DNA from: CAYZPE01 sp964626625
Lineage (GTDB): Bacteria > Patescibacteriota > Minisyncoccia > Phycocordibacterales > CAYZPE01
Length of the DNA: 12,804 bases
NCBI GenBank assembly: GCA_964626625.1
Contig: CAZVFV010000017.1
Span: 1-12,804, forward strand
Direction of reading: 5' to 3'
Part shown: positions 7,310-12,804 of the stretch, one piece after another
Numbering within the stretch: the first letter of the stretch is position 1
Layout: the number at the start of each line of letters is the position of its first letter
The notes under the pieces: generated by a model
The model's input: the letters and a program-made list of their open reading frames with translations, nothing else
Databases searched by the model: none
Told to the model about the DNA's origin: nothing
Made by a program: the position numbers and the translations under genes

Positions 7310-7513
7310 TTAAAGCAATCCTTCCCTCGTCAGATCCTCAACTATCGGATGTAGTAATTCTTGCAACTCTGGTTCAGGAATTCCGATTTTTTTCGAGAGT
7401 TTTTTGATGTGACCATTGAACTCCTCGTTATTCATCGGTTTGGGATTTTCTCGTACAATAGCTTCTCTCACCATTGCTTCTAAAATCTGACATCTCCGCT
7501 CGGTGTTTAACAT
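7310..7513 (-). CDS. Small helical protein, unknown function
   Basis: The product has 67 residues from the ATG at 7513. It is rich in charged and helix-forming residues (CQILEAMVREAIVREN, GHIKKLSKKIGIPEPELQELLHPIVEDLTREGLL) with no membrane segment or signal peptide. The end resembles a small helical bundle or a helix-turn-helix-like fold (IGIPEPELQELL), but no known domain can be named. The start is supported by AAGGA about 9 nt upstream on the minus strand; a TTG at 7540 would extend it by nine residues but lacks such a site. It has its own downstream terminator at 7251-7274 and an AT-rich upstream region with a possible promoter at 7563-7590, so it looks monocistronic. A soluble cytoplasmic role is likely. 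Confidence 0.65.
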   Translation of the reverse strand: MLNTERRCQILEAMVREAIVRENPKPMNNEEFNGHIKKLSKKIGIPEPELQELLHPIVEDLTREGLL

Positions 7514-7562
7514 GCGAGTGTCCTTTCTTGTTGTGTACAAACCATGAGTTGTTCCAAAATAA

Positions 7563-7590
7563 ATAATAACACATATTTTATAAAAAACAA
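7563..7590 (-). promoter_or_regulatory. Candidate promoter for the 67-residue gene
   Basis: On the minus strand TTGTTT (7590-7585), a 16-bp spacer and TATTAT (7568-7563) lie in an AT-rich stretch between the upstream terminator and the gene. The predicted leader is about 43 nt and contains the AAGGA site. AT-richness makes chance matches common. Confidence 0.33.
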
Positions 7591-7607
7591 TAGATTATTT
7601 TTATAAA

Positions 7608-7649
7608 TAGAAAAACCCCGCGAATGCCTTGTGGGGCTTTCGTGGGGTT
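7608..7649 (-). terminator. Rho-independent terminator after the CxCxxC protein gene
   Basis: AACCCCGCGAA (7614-7624) and TTCGTGGGGTT (7639-7649) form an 11-bp stem around a 14-nt loop. On the minus strand the stem has one A-C mismatch and is followed by TTTTTC, so termination is expected for the gene ending at 7658. On the plus strand no T tract follows, so its direction supports a real minus-strand gene there. Confidence 0.75.
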
Positions 7650-7657
7650 ATGAAGTA

Positions 7658-7945
7658 TTAGTGCATCCTTGATTTTCGTCTGCCTCCCTGTTTGTCTTCT
7701 TTTAATAAATCCTGGATGTTGGCCGGCCAGTCTCCTGGGTTGCATTCAGGGCAACTACACCGAATGACACCACCAAACTTAGTAAGTGCAATTTCAATAA
7801 AACCATGGTTCTGTGAGGCAAACCGAGCCTCCCAAAGAAGTCCTCGGTCTGGTGGTTTAGGTTTGGGCACAAAATTCCCCTTGTGTTTAAGGTACAAAAA
7901 AATAAAAACCAAAACCATTACAACATATTTAGGTAATTTTTGCAA
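7658..7945 (-). CDS. Putative small membrane-anchored CxCxxC protein
   Basis: The product has 95 residues if it starts at the TTG at 7945, or 86 from the ATG at 7918. A short basic N-terminus is followed by one hydrophobic segment (about residues 8-18, VVMVLVFIFLYL), a Pro/Lys-rich linker (VPKPKPPDRG), and a compact segment with RCSCPECNPGDWP (62-74), whose CxCxxC could bind a metal. The basic tail reads KQGGRRKSRMH. I do not recognise a family. Support comes from the minus-strand terminator 9 nt after the stop. Weaknesses: the TTG start has AGGA immediately adjacent, too close for normal initiation; no site precedes the ATG; and the frame stays open upstream without a start. A 5'-truncated remnant is possible. 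The DNA is locally more GC-rich than its neighbours. Confidence 0.52.
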   Translation of the reverse strand: MQKLPKYVVMVLVFIFLYLKHKGNFVPKPKPPDRGLLWEARFASQNHGFIEIALTKFGGVIRCSCPECNPGDWPANIQDLLKEDKQGGRRKSRMH

Positions 7946-7959
7946 TCCTAATAGGAATT

Positions 7960-7992
7960 TAGACTGTTCGACATTCAGTGTCGAACAGTCTA
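7960..7992. repeat. Perfect 14-bp inverted repeat upstream of mraZ
   Basis: TAGACTGTTCGACA (7960-7973) is matched exactly by its reverse complement TGTCGAACAGTCTA (7979-7992) around a 5-nt TTCAG centre. No T tract follows on either strand, so it is not a standard terminator. It starts 15 nt upstream of the TTG of the minus-strand gene and ends 77 nt before the mraZ -10 element. It could be a dyad operator or an RNA hairpin in the leader of the minus-strand gene. Confidence 0.85.
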
Positions 7993-8064
7993 GTTGCCTA
8001 TGGGCAGTAGTGAGCTCTGCTTTACTACTCTTGTGGATAAGAAGATGAGCAATGTGTTGGTGAG

Positions 8065-8100
8065 TGGTATATAATGGTATGTAAGTGGGAAAAAGTGGTA
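8065..8100 (+). promoter_or_regulatory. mraZ promoter -10 with four phased MraZ-type boxes
   Basis: A perfect TATAAT (8070-8075) sits among four boxes: TGGTA (8065), TGGTA (8075), TGGGA (8086) and TGGTA (8096), with starts spaced 10, 11 and 10 bp, about one helical turn. MraZ of E. coli binds TGGGN repeats with 5-bp spacers in its own promoter, so this fits an autorepression operator covering the -10 and the early transcript. The -35 region (about 8046-8052) is poor. The leader would be about 40 nt long. Confidence 0.65.
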
Positions 8101-8121
8101 GATTTTAAAAAAAGACATGTC

Positions 8122-8556
8122 ATGCTCATCGGTGAATATACGCATACAGTTGATGATAAAAAGCGGATATCCCTTCCTGCAAAGTTTCGTAAGGAAGTTG
8201 GAAAAAAGGTTGTCGCAACGCATGGCTTAGACAATTGTCTTTTTTTATACACATTGAAAGAGTGGGAGAAAATTGCAGAGAAGCTTTCAAATCTTTCAAT
8301 GGGGCAATCAGAAAGTAGAAATTTTAATCGCTTTTTTCTCGCTGGTGCGGTTGAAATAGAGGTAGATTCAATTGGACGTATCCTTATTCCTGACTTTTTA
8401 AGACAGTATGCAGATCTTAAAACTAAGGTAGTTGTCACTGGTGTTCATAATCGAATTGAAATCTGGAACGACAAACATTGGCTGGAGTACAAGAAAAAAG
8501 TTGGAGCACAGGTCGATGCTCTTGCTCAGAAACTCGGTGAGATTGGAATGATATAA
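8122..8556 (+). CDS. mraZ: Transcriptional regulator MraZ
   Basis: MraZ is a DNA-binding protein with two AbrB-like SpoVT domains that assembles into a ring and controls the dcw cluster, often acting on its own promoter. The 144-residue product matches the family length. Each half has the signature: VDDKKRISLPAKFR (10-23), where the usual DxKGR reads DDKKR, and EVDSIGRILIPDFLR (80-94) in the second half. I chose the ATG at 8122 because the conserved N-terminus (MLIGEYTHTVD) starts there; the in-frame ATG at 8074 lies inside the -10 element and cannot be on the transcript. No Shine-Dalgarno site is visible. rsmH starts 4 nt after its stop, so both are in one operon. Upstream boxes at 8065-8100 suggest autoregulation. 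Confidence 0.95.
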   Translation: MLIGEYTHTVDDKKRISLPAKFRKEVGKKVVATHGLDNCLFLYTLKEWEKIAEKLSNLSMGQSESRNFNRFFLAGAVEIEVDSIGRILIPDFLRQYADLKTKVVVTGVHNRIEIWNDKHWLEYKKKVGAQVDALAQKLGEIGMI

Positions 8557-8560
8557 GGAT

Positions 8561-9445
8561 ATGGAACACAAAACAGTTCTTTTACATGAAGCGATAGACG
8601 GTCTTTCTATCATGGAGGGTGACGTCTTTGTTGACGCCACTCTTGGGAGAGGAGGACATAGTAGTTATGTTGCTGAAAAATTTAGCTCACAAGTAAAGAT
8701 TGTCGGTATAGATGCTGATAAAGATTCGATCCAAGCTTCAGAAGAAAGACTTTCTGCGTATAAAGATGTTTCTTTCACTGCGCTTCGAGGTAACTTTAGA
8801 GATATAGATTTACTTTTGAGTGGTATTGGCACCTTTCCTACAAAAGTACTCTTTGATCTTGGTTGGAATACAAATCAGTTTGAAGAAGGGGGTCGAGGTT
8901 TTTCATTTCAAAAAGATGAACCTCTTATTATGGCCTACTCAGATAATCCACTCTTTACTGCTCGAGATATTGTAAATGAGTGGGAAGAGGAAAGTATTGC
9001 AAATATCATTTTTGCTTACGGAGAAGAGAGGTACTCTCGTCGAATTGCTCGAGCAATCATGTTTGAACGAGCAAAAAAACCAATTGAGACTGCAATAGAC
9101 CTTGCAAATATTATAGTTCGTGCAGTGCCAGTTGCGTATAACAAAAAGAGAATTCACCCAGCAACAAAAACTTTTCAGGCATTACGGATTGCGGTTAATG
9201 ATGAACTTGGAGCTTTGAAGGAAGGTTTACAAAAAACAGCAGACATACTTTCTGTAGGAGGAAGGATCGCAGTCATTGCATTCCATAGTCTTGAAGATAG
9301 AATTGTTAAGAATTTTTTTAAAGAATTAAAAGAAGCGGGAGATTGGAACATTTTATATAAAAAACCACTTACACCATCTCCAGAAGAAGTTTTACATAAT
9401 CCACGTGCTCGAAGTGCAAAATTAAGAATCATTGAAAAAAAATAA
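8561..9445 (+). CDS. rsmH: 16S rRNA (cytosine1402-N4)-methyltransferase
   Basis: RsmH (MraW) transfers a methyl group from S-adenosylmethionine to N4 of C1402 in the 16S rRNA decoding centre. The 294-residue product starts in the conserved way (MEHKTVLLHEAIDGL). Landmarks are the SAM-binding DATLGRGGHS (25-34), DLGWNTNQF (99-107), GRGFSF (112-117), HPATKTFQALRIAVNDE (199-215), FHSLEDRIVK (241-250) and NPRARSAKLR (280-289). The usual DLGVSSxQLD block is altered to DLGWNTNQFE, and the following DGPLDMRMD block reads DEPLIMAYS, so the substrate-loop region is divergent although the rest is intact. The start is 4 nt after mraZ; the AAGGA before the ATG is only 1 nt away, so coupling to mraZ translation is likely. 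The ftsL-like gene follows after 4 nt. Confidence 0.95.
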   Translation: MEHKTVLLHEAIDGLSIMEGDVFVDATLGRGGHSSYVAEKFSSQVKIVGIDADKDSIQASEERLSAYKDVSFTALRGNFRDIDLLLSGIGTFPTKVLFDLGWNTNQFEEGGRGFSFQKDEPLIMAYSDNPLFTARDIVNEWEEESIANIIFAYGEERYSRRIARAIMFERAKKPIETAIDLANIIVRAVPVAYNKKRIHPATKTFQALRIAVNDELGALKEGLQKTADILSVGGRIAVIAFHSLEDRIVKNFFKELKEAGDWNILYKKPLTPSPEEVLHNPRARSAKLRIIEKK

Positions 9446-9449
9446 AAAT

Positions 9450-9767
9450 ATGAAAACAAAAACACTCACACTCACATACACATATTCAAAAATACTATTT
9501 TGGATATCTGTCATGTCTATCGTCCTACTTGCTCTTGCATACATGTTTTTTGTTAATGAGACAGTGCGAAGTGTAGTGCTCCGTCAGCAATTAGAAAAAC
9601 AAGTTTCTTCTCTTGATTCAACAATTGCAACACTTGAATTTGAATATGTGTCACAATCTCACTCTATCGATTTGGTTCTTGCAACAGCTCTTGGTTTCAA
9701 TGAGGCACGTAACCCTACTTTTGTTTCTAAAAAACAAGCTGTTTCTTTTGGTACAACAGGAAGATAA
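9450..9767 (+). CDS. ftsL: FtsL-like cell division membrane protein
   Basis: This 105-residue bitopic protein sits exactly where ftsL is found in dcw clusters, between rsmH and ftsI. It has a short N-terminus with alternating Thr/Leu/Tyr (TLTLTYTY), one membrane segment (about residues 14-35) and an extracytoplasmic helical stretch likely to form a coiled coil (about 37-66, RQQLEKQVSSLDSTIATLE), followed by a short tail with ATALGF (78-83). FtsL pairs with FtsB and stimulates the FtsWI synthase at the septum. I used the ATG at 9450, 4 nt after rsmH; a TTG at 9432 is in frame but overlaps rsmH. Such proteins conserve little sequence, so the name rests on layout and position; the related FtsB/DivIC family is the main alternative. 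Confidence 0.72.
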   Translation: MKTKTLTLTYTYSKILFWISVMSIVLLALAYMFFVNETVRSVVLRQQLEKQVSSLDSTIATLEFEYVSQSHSIDLVLATALGFNEARNPTFVSKKQAVSFGTTGR

Positions 9768-9770
9768 CAT

Positions 9771-11477
9771 ATGAAAAATAGATTTGTAGTGCGGATTAGA
9801 ATCATCTCAGCACTTTTTATTGTCTTTGCTTTAGTGCTTGTAGGAAAGCTTTATATAGTTCAGATTGTTCAAGGTGAGAGTTTTAGTCAGAGAGCAGATA
9901 GACAATACAATAAACCTCAAGCCTCAGTTTTTGATAGGGGGTCTATTTCTTTTCAATATCATAACAATAGTTTATTTACTGCAGCAACTCTCCGTTCGTG
10001 TTTTATTGTTGCCCTCAATCCTTCAATTTTAGAAAATCCAGAAGATGTATGGATACAAGTGAGTCCATATCTTTCGATTGGGAGAGAACTTTTTTTAGAA
10101 CGAGCTCTTAAAAAAACTGATCCATACGAAGAAATTGCAAAGAAGGTGACAGAACAAAATGCTAAGGCAATACAGTCTCTTGATATATCAGGTGTCATGG
10201 TATACGAAGAGCGTTGCCGGTTTTATCCTGGAGAGTCTTTGGCTTCACAGACAGTAGGACTTCTTGCATTTAAAGAAGATGAGTATGCGGGACGCTACGG
10301 CCTCGAGAGATATTATGAAGATATTTTAGTTCGAGATACTACTGACACGTACAAAAATTTCTTTGTTGAAATATTTTCTAATATTAAAAAAACAATTTTT
10401 GAGAAAAAATCACCTGAGGGGAATATTGTTACTTCACTAGAACTCGGTACACAGATGTTTCTAGAAAAACGTCTCAAAGATATAAATAAGAAGTGGTCAT
10501 CTGATGCAACGGGAGGAATAATCATGAATCCAAAAACCGGCGAAATTATTGCTATGGCATTAGACTCATCATTTAATTTGAATGCCTTGGAGGCAAGTCA
10601 GGTTTCAAGTTTTGGAAATCCTCTTGTTGAAAATGTGTATGAAATGGGGTCTATTATAAAACCGCTCACAATTGCTGCAGGTATTGATGCTGGAGTTATA
10701 AATTCAAAAACAACATATGACGATAAGGGATTTCTTATATTAAATGGTTCACGTATTTCTAACTATGATGGAAAAGGAAGGGGTGTTGTTGATATGCAAG
10801 AGGTGCTTAGTAAATCTTTAAATACAGGCGTAGCCTTTGTAGTTAGTAAACTTGGTAATAAGCAGTTTGGTGATTATTTCAAGAGCTTGGAAATGGGTGA
10901 AGAGACAGGAATTGATTTACCAAATGAAACAAGGGGACTTATTAGTAACTTAGACAGTACACGAGAACTTGAGTATGTTACAGCCTCGTACGGACAAGGT
11001 ATTGCCCTTACTCCTATTGGAACCGTCAGAGCCCTTTCAACTCTTGCAAATGCTGGTGTTCTACCTCATCCACATTTGGTTACTGAGGTTTCGTACGATA
11101 TTGGTACTTCTCGAACGATATCATCACTACCCGGTGATCAAGTTTTTAAGAAGGAAACTACTGAAGAAGTGACTCGGATGCTTGTGAAGGTTGTTGACAC
11201 AGCTCTCCTCAATGGAAAGATTAAGAATCCTCATTATGCTGTCGCCGCAAAGACAGGAACTGCCCAGATTGCTAAACCAAAGGAGGGTGGATATTATACT
11301 GATAGGTTCTTACATTCATTTTTTGGTTATTTTCCAGCATATGACCCACAGTTTATTATCTTCTTATATACTGTGTATCCAAAAAATGTTTCGTATGCAT
11401 CTGAAACTCTCACCGAATCTTTCTCTGAAATTACCCAGTTTTTAATTAATTATTATCAAATACCACCGGATAGATAA
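9771..11477 (+). CDS. ftsI: PBP3-type septal peptidoglycan transpeptidase
   Basis: This class B penicillin-binding protein cross-links septal peptidoglycan together with FtsW. The 568-residue product has one membrane segment (about residues 10-30), a full-length pedestal (about 45-215) with YGLERYYED (176-184), and a transpeptidase domain with all motifs: SIIK (S294, K297), SLN (349-351) and KTG (494-496). SxN here contrasts with the SSD of the elongation enzyme at 3139. The N-terminal block usually reading RGxIxDRNG is changed to RGSISFQYHNNS (56-67). The protein ends shortly after the transpeptidase domain, with no PASTA repeats. It starts 3 nt after the ftsL-like gene with GGAAG about 7 nt upstream, and murF follows after 40 nt. 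Its place between ftsL and murF supports the assignment. Confidence 0.94.
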   Translation: MKNRFVVRIRIISALFIVFALVLVGKLYIVQIVQGESFSQRADRQYNKPQASVFDRGSISFQYHNNSLFTAATLRSCFIVALNPSILENPEDVWIQVSPYLSIGRELFLERALKKTDPYEEIAKKVTEQNAKAIQSLDISGVMVYEERCRFYPGESLASQTVGLLAFKEDEYAGRYGLERYYEDILVRDTTDTYKNFFVEIFSNIKKTIFEKKSPEGNIVTSLELGTQMFLEKRLKDINKKWSSDATGGIIMNPKTGEIIAMALDSSFNLNALEASQVSSFGNPLVENVYEMGSIIKPLTIAAGIDAGVINSKTTYDDKGFLILNGSRISNYDGKGRGVVDMQEVLSKSLNTGVAFVVSKLGNKQFGDYFKSLEMGEETGIDLPNETRGLISNLDSTRELEYVTASYGQGIALTPIGTVRALSTLANAGVLPHPHLVTEVSYDIGTSRTISSLPGDQVFKKETTEEVTRMLVKVVDTALLNGKIKNPHYAVAAKTGTAQIAKPKEGGYYTDRFLHSFFGYFPAYDPQFIIFLYTVYPKNVSYASETLTESFSEITQFLINYYQIPPDR

Positions 11478-11517
11478 AACTTCCAAGAAGTAATACTTAA
11501 TACCTAATTACAAAAAG

Positions 11518-12804
11518 ATGAGAGATATACTCAAAAAAATAATAATAAAAATTATAGAGCTTGAAGCTCGGGTTGTTCTGTGGCGCTACAAACCTAAGGT
11601 GATTGCGGTGACAGGAAATGTAGGCAAGACTTCAACAAAAGATGCAATCTATGCAGCTCTTTCTCCATTTTTGTTTGTTCGAAAAAGTGACAAAAGTTTT
11701 AATAGTGATATCGGTGTACCTTTAACTATTCTTGGACTACCTAATGCATGGAACAATCCTATAGGGTGGTTACAAAATCTTTTGAAGGGTTTAAAAATTA
11801 TGTTGTATTCACCACAGTATCCAAAGGTACTTGTGCTTGAAGTTGGAGCAGATCGTCCGGGTGATATCAAGAAAACTTCTTCATGGCTTCATCCTGATGT
11901 AGTTGTTATAACCCGATTTAGTGAAGTTCCTGTTCATATTGAATTTTTTGAATCAAGAGAAGATATTATTAAAGAAAAAGGATATCTGGTTAAGGCGCTT
12001 AAAAAAGATGGATTTCTTATATTGAATGCAGATGATACTGATGCGATGAGTTATGCGCCAGAGGCTTTTATAAAGCCAATAACGTATGGTGTAACAAAAG
12101 ATAAGTCTACTGTGCGAGGATGTCAGTATCATGTTGTATATACGGGAGGTAGTGTGTCTGGGATGACTTTTAAGGTTGATTGGGAAGGGAACTGTATGCC
12201 TATCTCACTTGTAGGTACTCTTGGGCACCATCATATGTATCCAGCACTGGCCTCAATTGCCGTTGGTGTAACCCAAGGACTTAATCCGGTGAAAGTAAGT
12301 CAGGCTCTTTCTTCTTATATTTCACCCCAAGGTAGAATGAATATCATTAGCGGACTACATGGTTCGGTCATTATTGACGATAGTTACAATTCTTCACCAA
12401 TAGCTCTTGAAGAAGCCTTGAATGCACTGGAGATAGCTACGTGTTCTGGTAGAAAAATAGCAATTCTTGGTGATATGCTTGAGCTTGGAAAATTTTCAAT
12501 AGAAGAACATAAACGTCTTGGTAAAAAACTTGCAAAGATATGCGACTTGTTGATAACTGTCGGTTTACGAGGAAAGTTTTTTGCGGAAGGAGCTTTGAAA
12601 GTAAAAATGGGTAAAAGAAAAATAGTATCTTTTGAAACTTCAGTTGAAGCAGGTGATTTTATAAAACAAAAAATTGAGAAGGGTGATTTGGTTTTAGTTA
12701 AGGGTTCTCAAGGTGTTCGTATGGAAAAAGTTGTAAAGGAAATCATGCTCGAGCCAGAACGCGCAAAAGAGCTTTTGGTACGACAAGATGAAGAGTGGGA
12801 GAGG
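11518..12804 (+). CDS. murF: UDP-MurNAc-tripeptide:D-Ala-D-Ala ligase, 3' end outside window
   Basis: MurF adds D-Ala-D-Ala to the UDP-MurNAc-tripeptide in the cytoplasm, the last soluble step before lipid I. The frame runs 429 codons to the window edge without a stop. Seen in order: a short N-terminal helix (residues 1-24), P-loop TGNVGKTSTK (32-41), EVGADRPGDI (108-117), a KEKG segment whose K154 is the probable carbamylated lysine, GHHHMYPALA (236-245), DDSYNSSP (287-294), LGDMLELG (317-324) and GSQGVRMEK (396-404). These fit MurF better than MurE or MurC. The P-loop begins at residue 32, so the usual N-terminal UDP-binding domain of about 80-100 residues is absent. The adenine-contact block, often HNxxNALA, here reads HHMYPALA. 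No Shine-Dalgarno site precedes the ATG; it follows ftsI by 40 nt. Confidence 0.93.
   Translation, partial: MRDILKKIIIKIIELEARVVLWRYKPKVIAVTGNVGKTSTKDAIYAALSPFLFVRKSDKSFNSDIGVPLTILGLPNAWNNPIGWLQNLLKGLKIMLYSPQYPKVLVLEVGADRPGDIKKTSSWLHPDVVVITRFSEVPVHIEFFESREDIIKEKGYLVKALKKDGFLILNADDTDAMSYAPEAFIKPITYGVTKDKSTVRGCQYHVVYTGGSVSGMTFKVDWEGNCMPISLVGTLGHHHMYPALASIAVGVTQGLNPVKVSQALSSYISPQGRMNIISGLHGSVIIDDSYNSSPIALEEALNALEIATCSGRKIAILGDMLELGKFSIEEHKRLGKKLAKICDLLITVGLRGKFFAEGALKVKMGKRKIVSFETSVEAGDFIKQKIEKGDLVLVKGSQGVRMEKVVKEIMLEPERAKELLVRQDEEWER

Noticed and set aside
8006..8029. Second hairpin upstream of mraZ (AGTAGT with ACTACT plus a 3-bp inner stem)
   Set aside because: The stem is short and bulged and there is no T tract; too weak to list as a separate element.
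7692..8048. Plus-strand open frame of 118 codons opposite the CxCxxC gene
   Set aside because: It starts with TTG, lacks a ribosome-binding site, has an atypical composition, runs through the palindrome, and the local terminator is oriented for the minus strand.
8074..8121. Longer mraZ beginning at the ATG at 8074
   Set aside because: That ATG overlaps the TATAAT -10 element, so it would not be transcribed; the conserved MraZ N-terminus starts at 8122.
9465..9490. CA-rich low-complexity stretch at the start of the ftsL-like gene
   Set aside because: It simply encodes the alternating Thr/Leu/Tyr N-terminus, is short, and shows no exact tandem unit beyond CACTCA twice.
11478..11517. Possible promoter between ftsI and murF
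   Set aside because: The 40-nt gap is AT-rich with repeats of TAATAC/TTAATA, but no -35/-10 pair with acceptable spacing was seen.
1..12804. CRISPR array, tRNA, rRNA, insertion sequence or prophage genes
   Set aside because: No regular direct repeats, cloverleaf-like sequence, transposase or phage protein was recognised on either strand.

Overview
The window looks like a chromosomal segment of a Patescibacteria/CPR bacterium, most likely a Parcubacteria-type lineage. This is inferred from AT-rich DNA, tight gene packing, many starts without a clear Shine-Dalgarno site, domain-reduced versions of core proteins (MurF without its N-terminal domain, a PBP2 with a very short pedestal, a half-size MreD-like protein, ProS without the insertion domain), and a standard code in which TGA is not read as an amino acid. 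No phage, IS element, CRISPR array, tRNA or rRNA was seen.

Positions 1-4830 hold the 3' part of proS followed by an elongation (rod-shape) cluster: mreB, mreC, a short mreD-like gene and a PBP2-type transpeptidase gene. The first genes overlap (proS/mreB 11 nt, mreB/mreC 23 nt, mreC/mreD-like 1 nt), so they are probably co-transcribed and translationally coupled. MreB filaments, the MreC/MreD membrane scaffold and PBP2 would direct side-wall peptidoglycan synthesis. No rodA is present in the window.

Positions 4831-6970 hold two housekeeping genes, greA (transcript cleavage factor) and lysS (lysyl-tRNA synthetase), each with a recognisable upstream promoter. They end at a strong bidirectional hairpin terminator at 6932-6970, preceded by a degenerate TAGAA-rich tract.

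Positions 6971-7945 carry three small minus-strand genes of unknown function: a 74-residue single-pass membrane protein, a 67-residue helical protein, and a roughly 95-residue membrane-anchored protein with a CxCxxC motif. Each is followed by its own hairpin terminator on the minus strand. They separate the two cell-envelope clusters. A perfect 14-bp inverted repeat (7960-7992) lies between the last of them and the mraZ promoter.

Positions 8065-12804 hold the start of a division and cell wall (dcw) cluster: mraZ, rsmH, an ftsL-like gene, ftsI (PBP3) and murF, which is cut by the window end. A promoter with four phased TGGKA boxes, consistent with MraZ autoregulation, precedes mraZ. MraZ is the regulator, RsmH methylates 16S rRNA, FtsL and PBP3 belong to the septal machinery, and MurF makes the last cytoplasmic precursor of the peptide stem.

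The window is mostly core cell biology. The points most worth checking are the reduced PBP2 and MurF architectures, two apparently leaderless promoters with identical geometry, the mraZ operator, the palindrome, and the three small orphan genes. I did not find a clear new multi-gene system.
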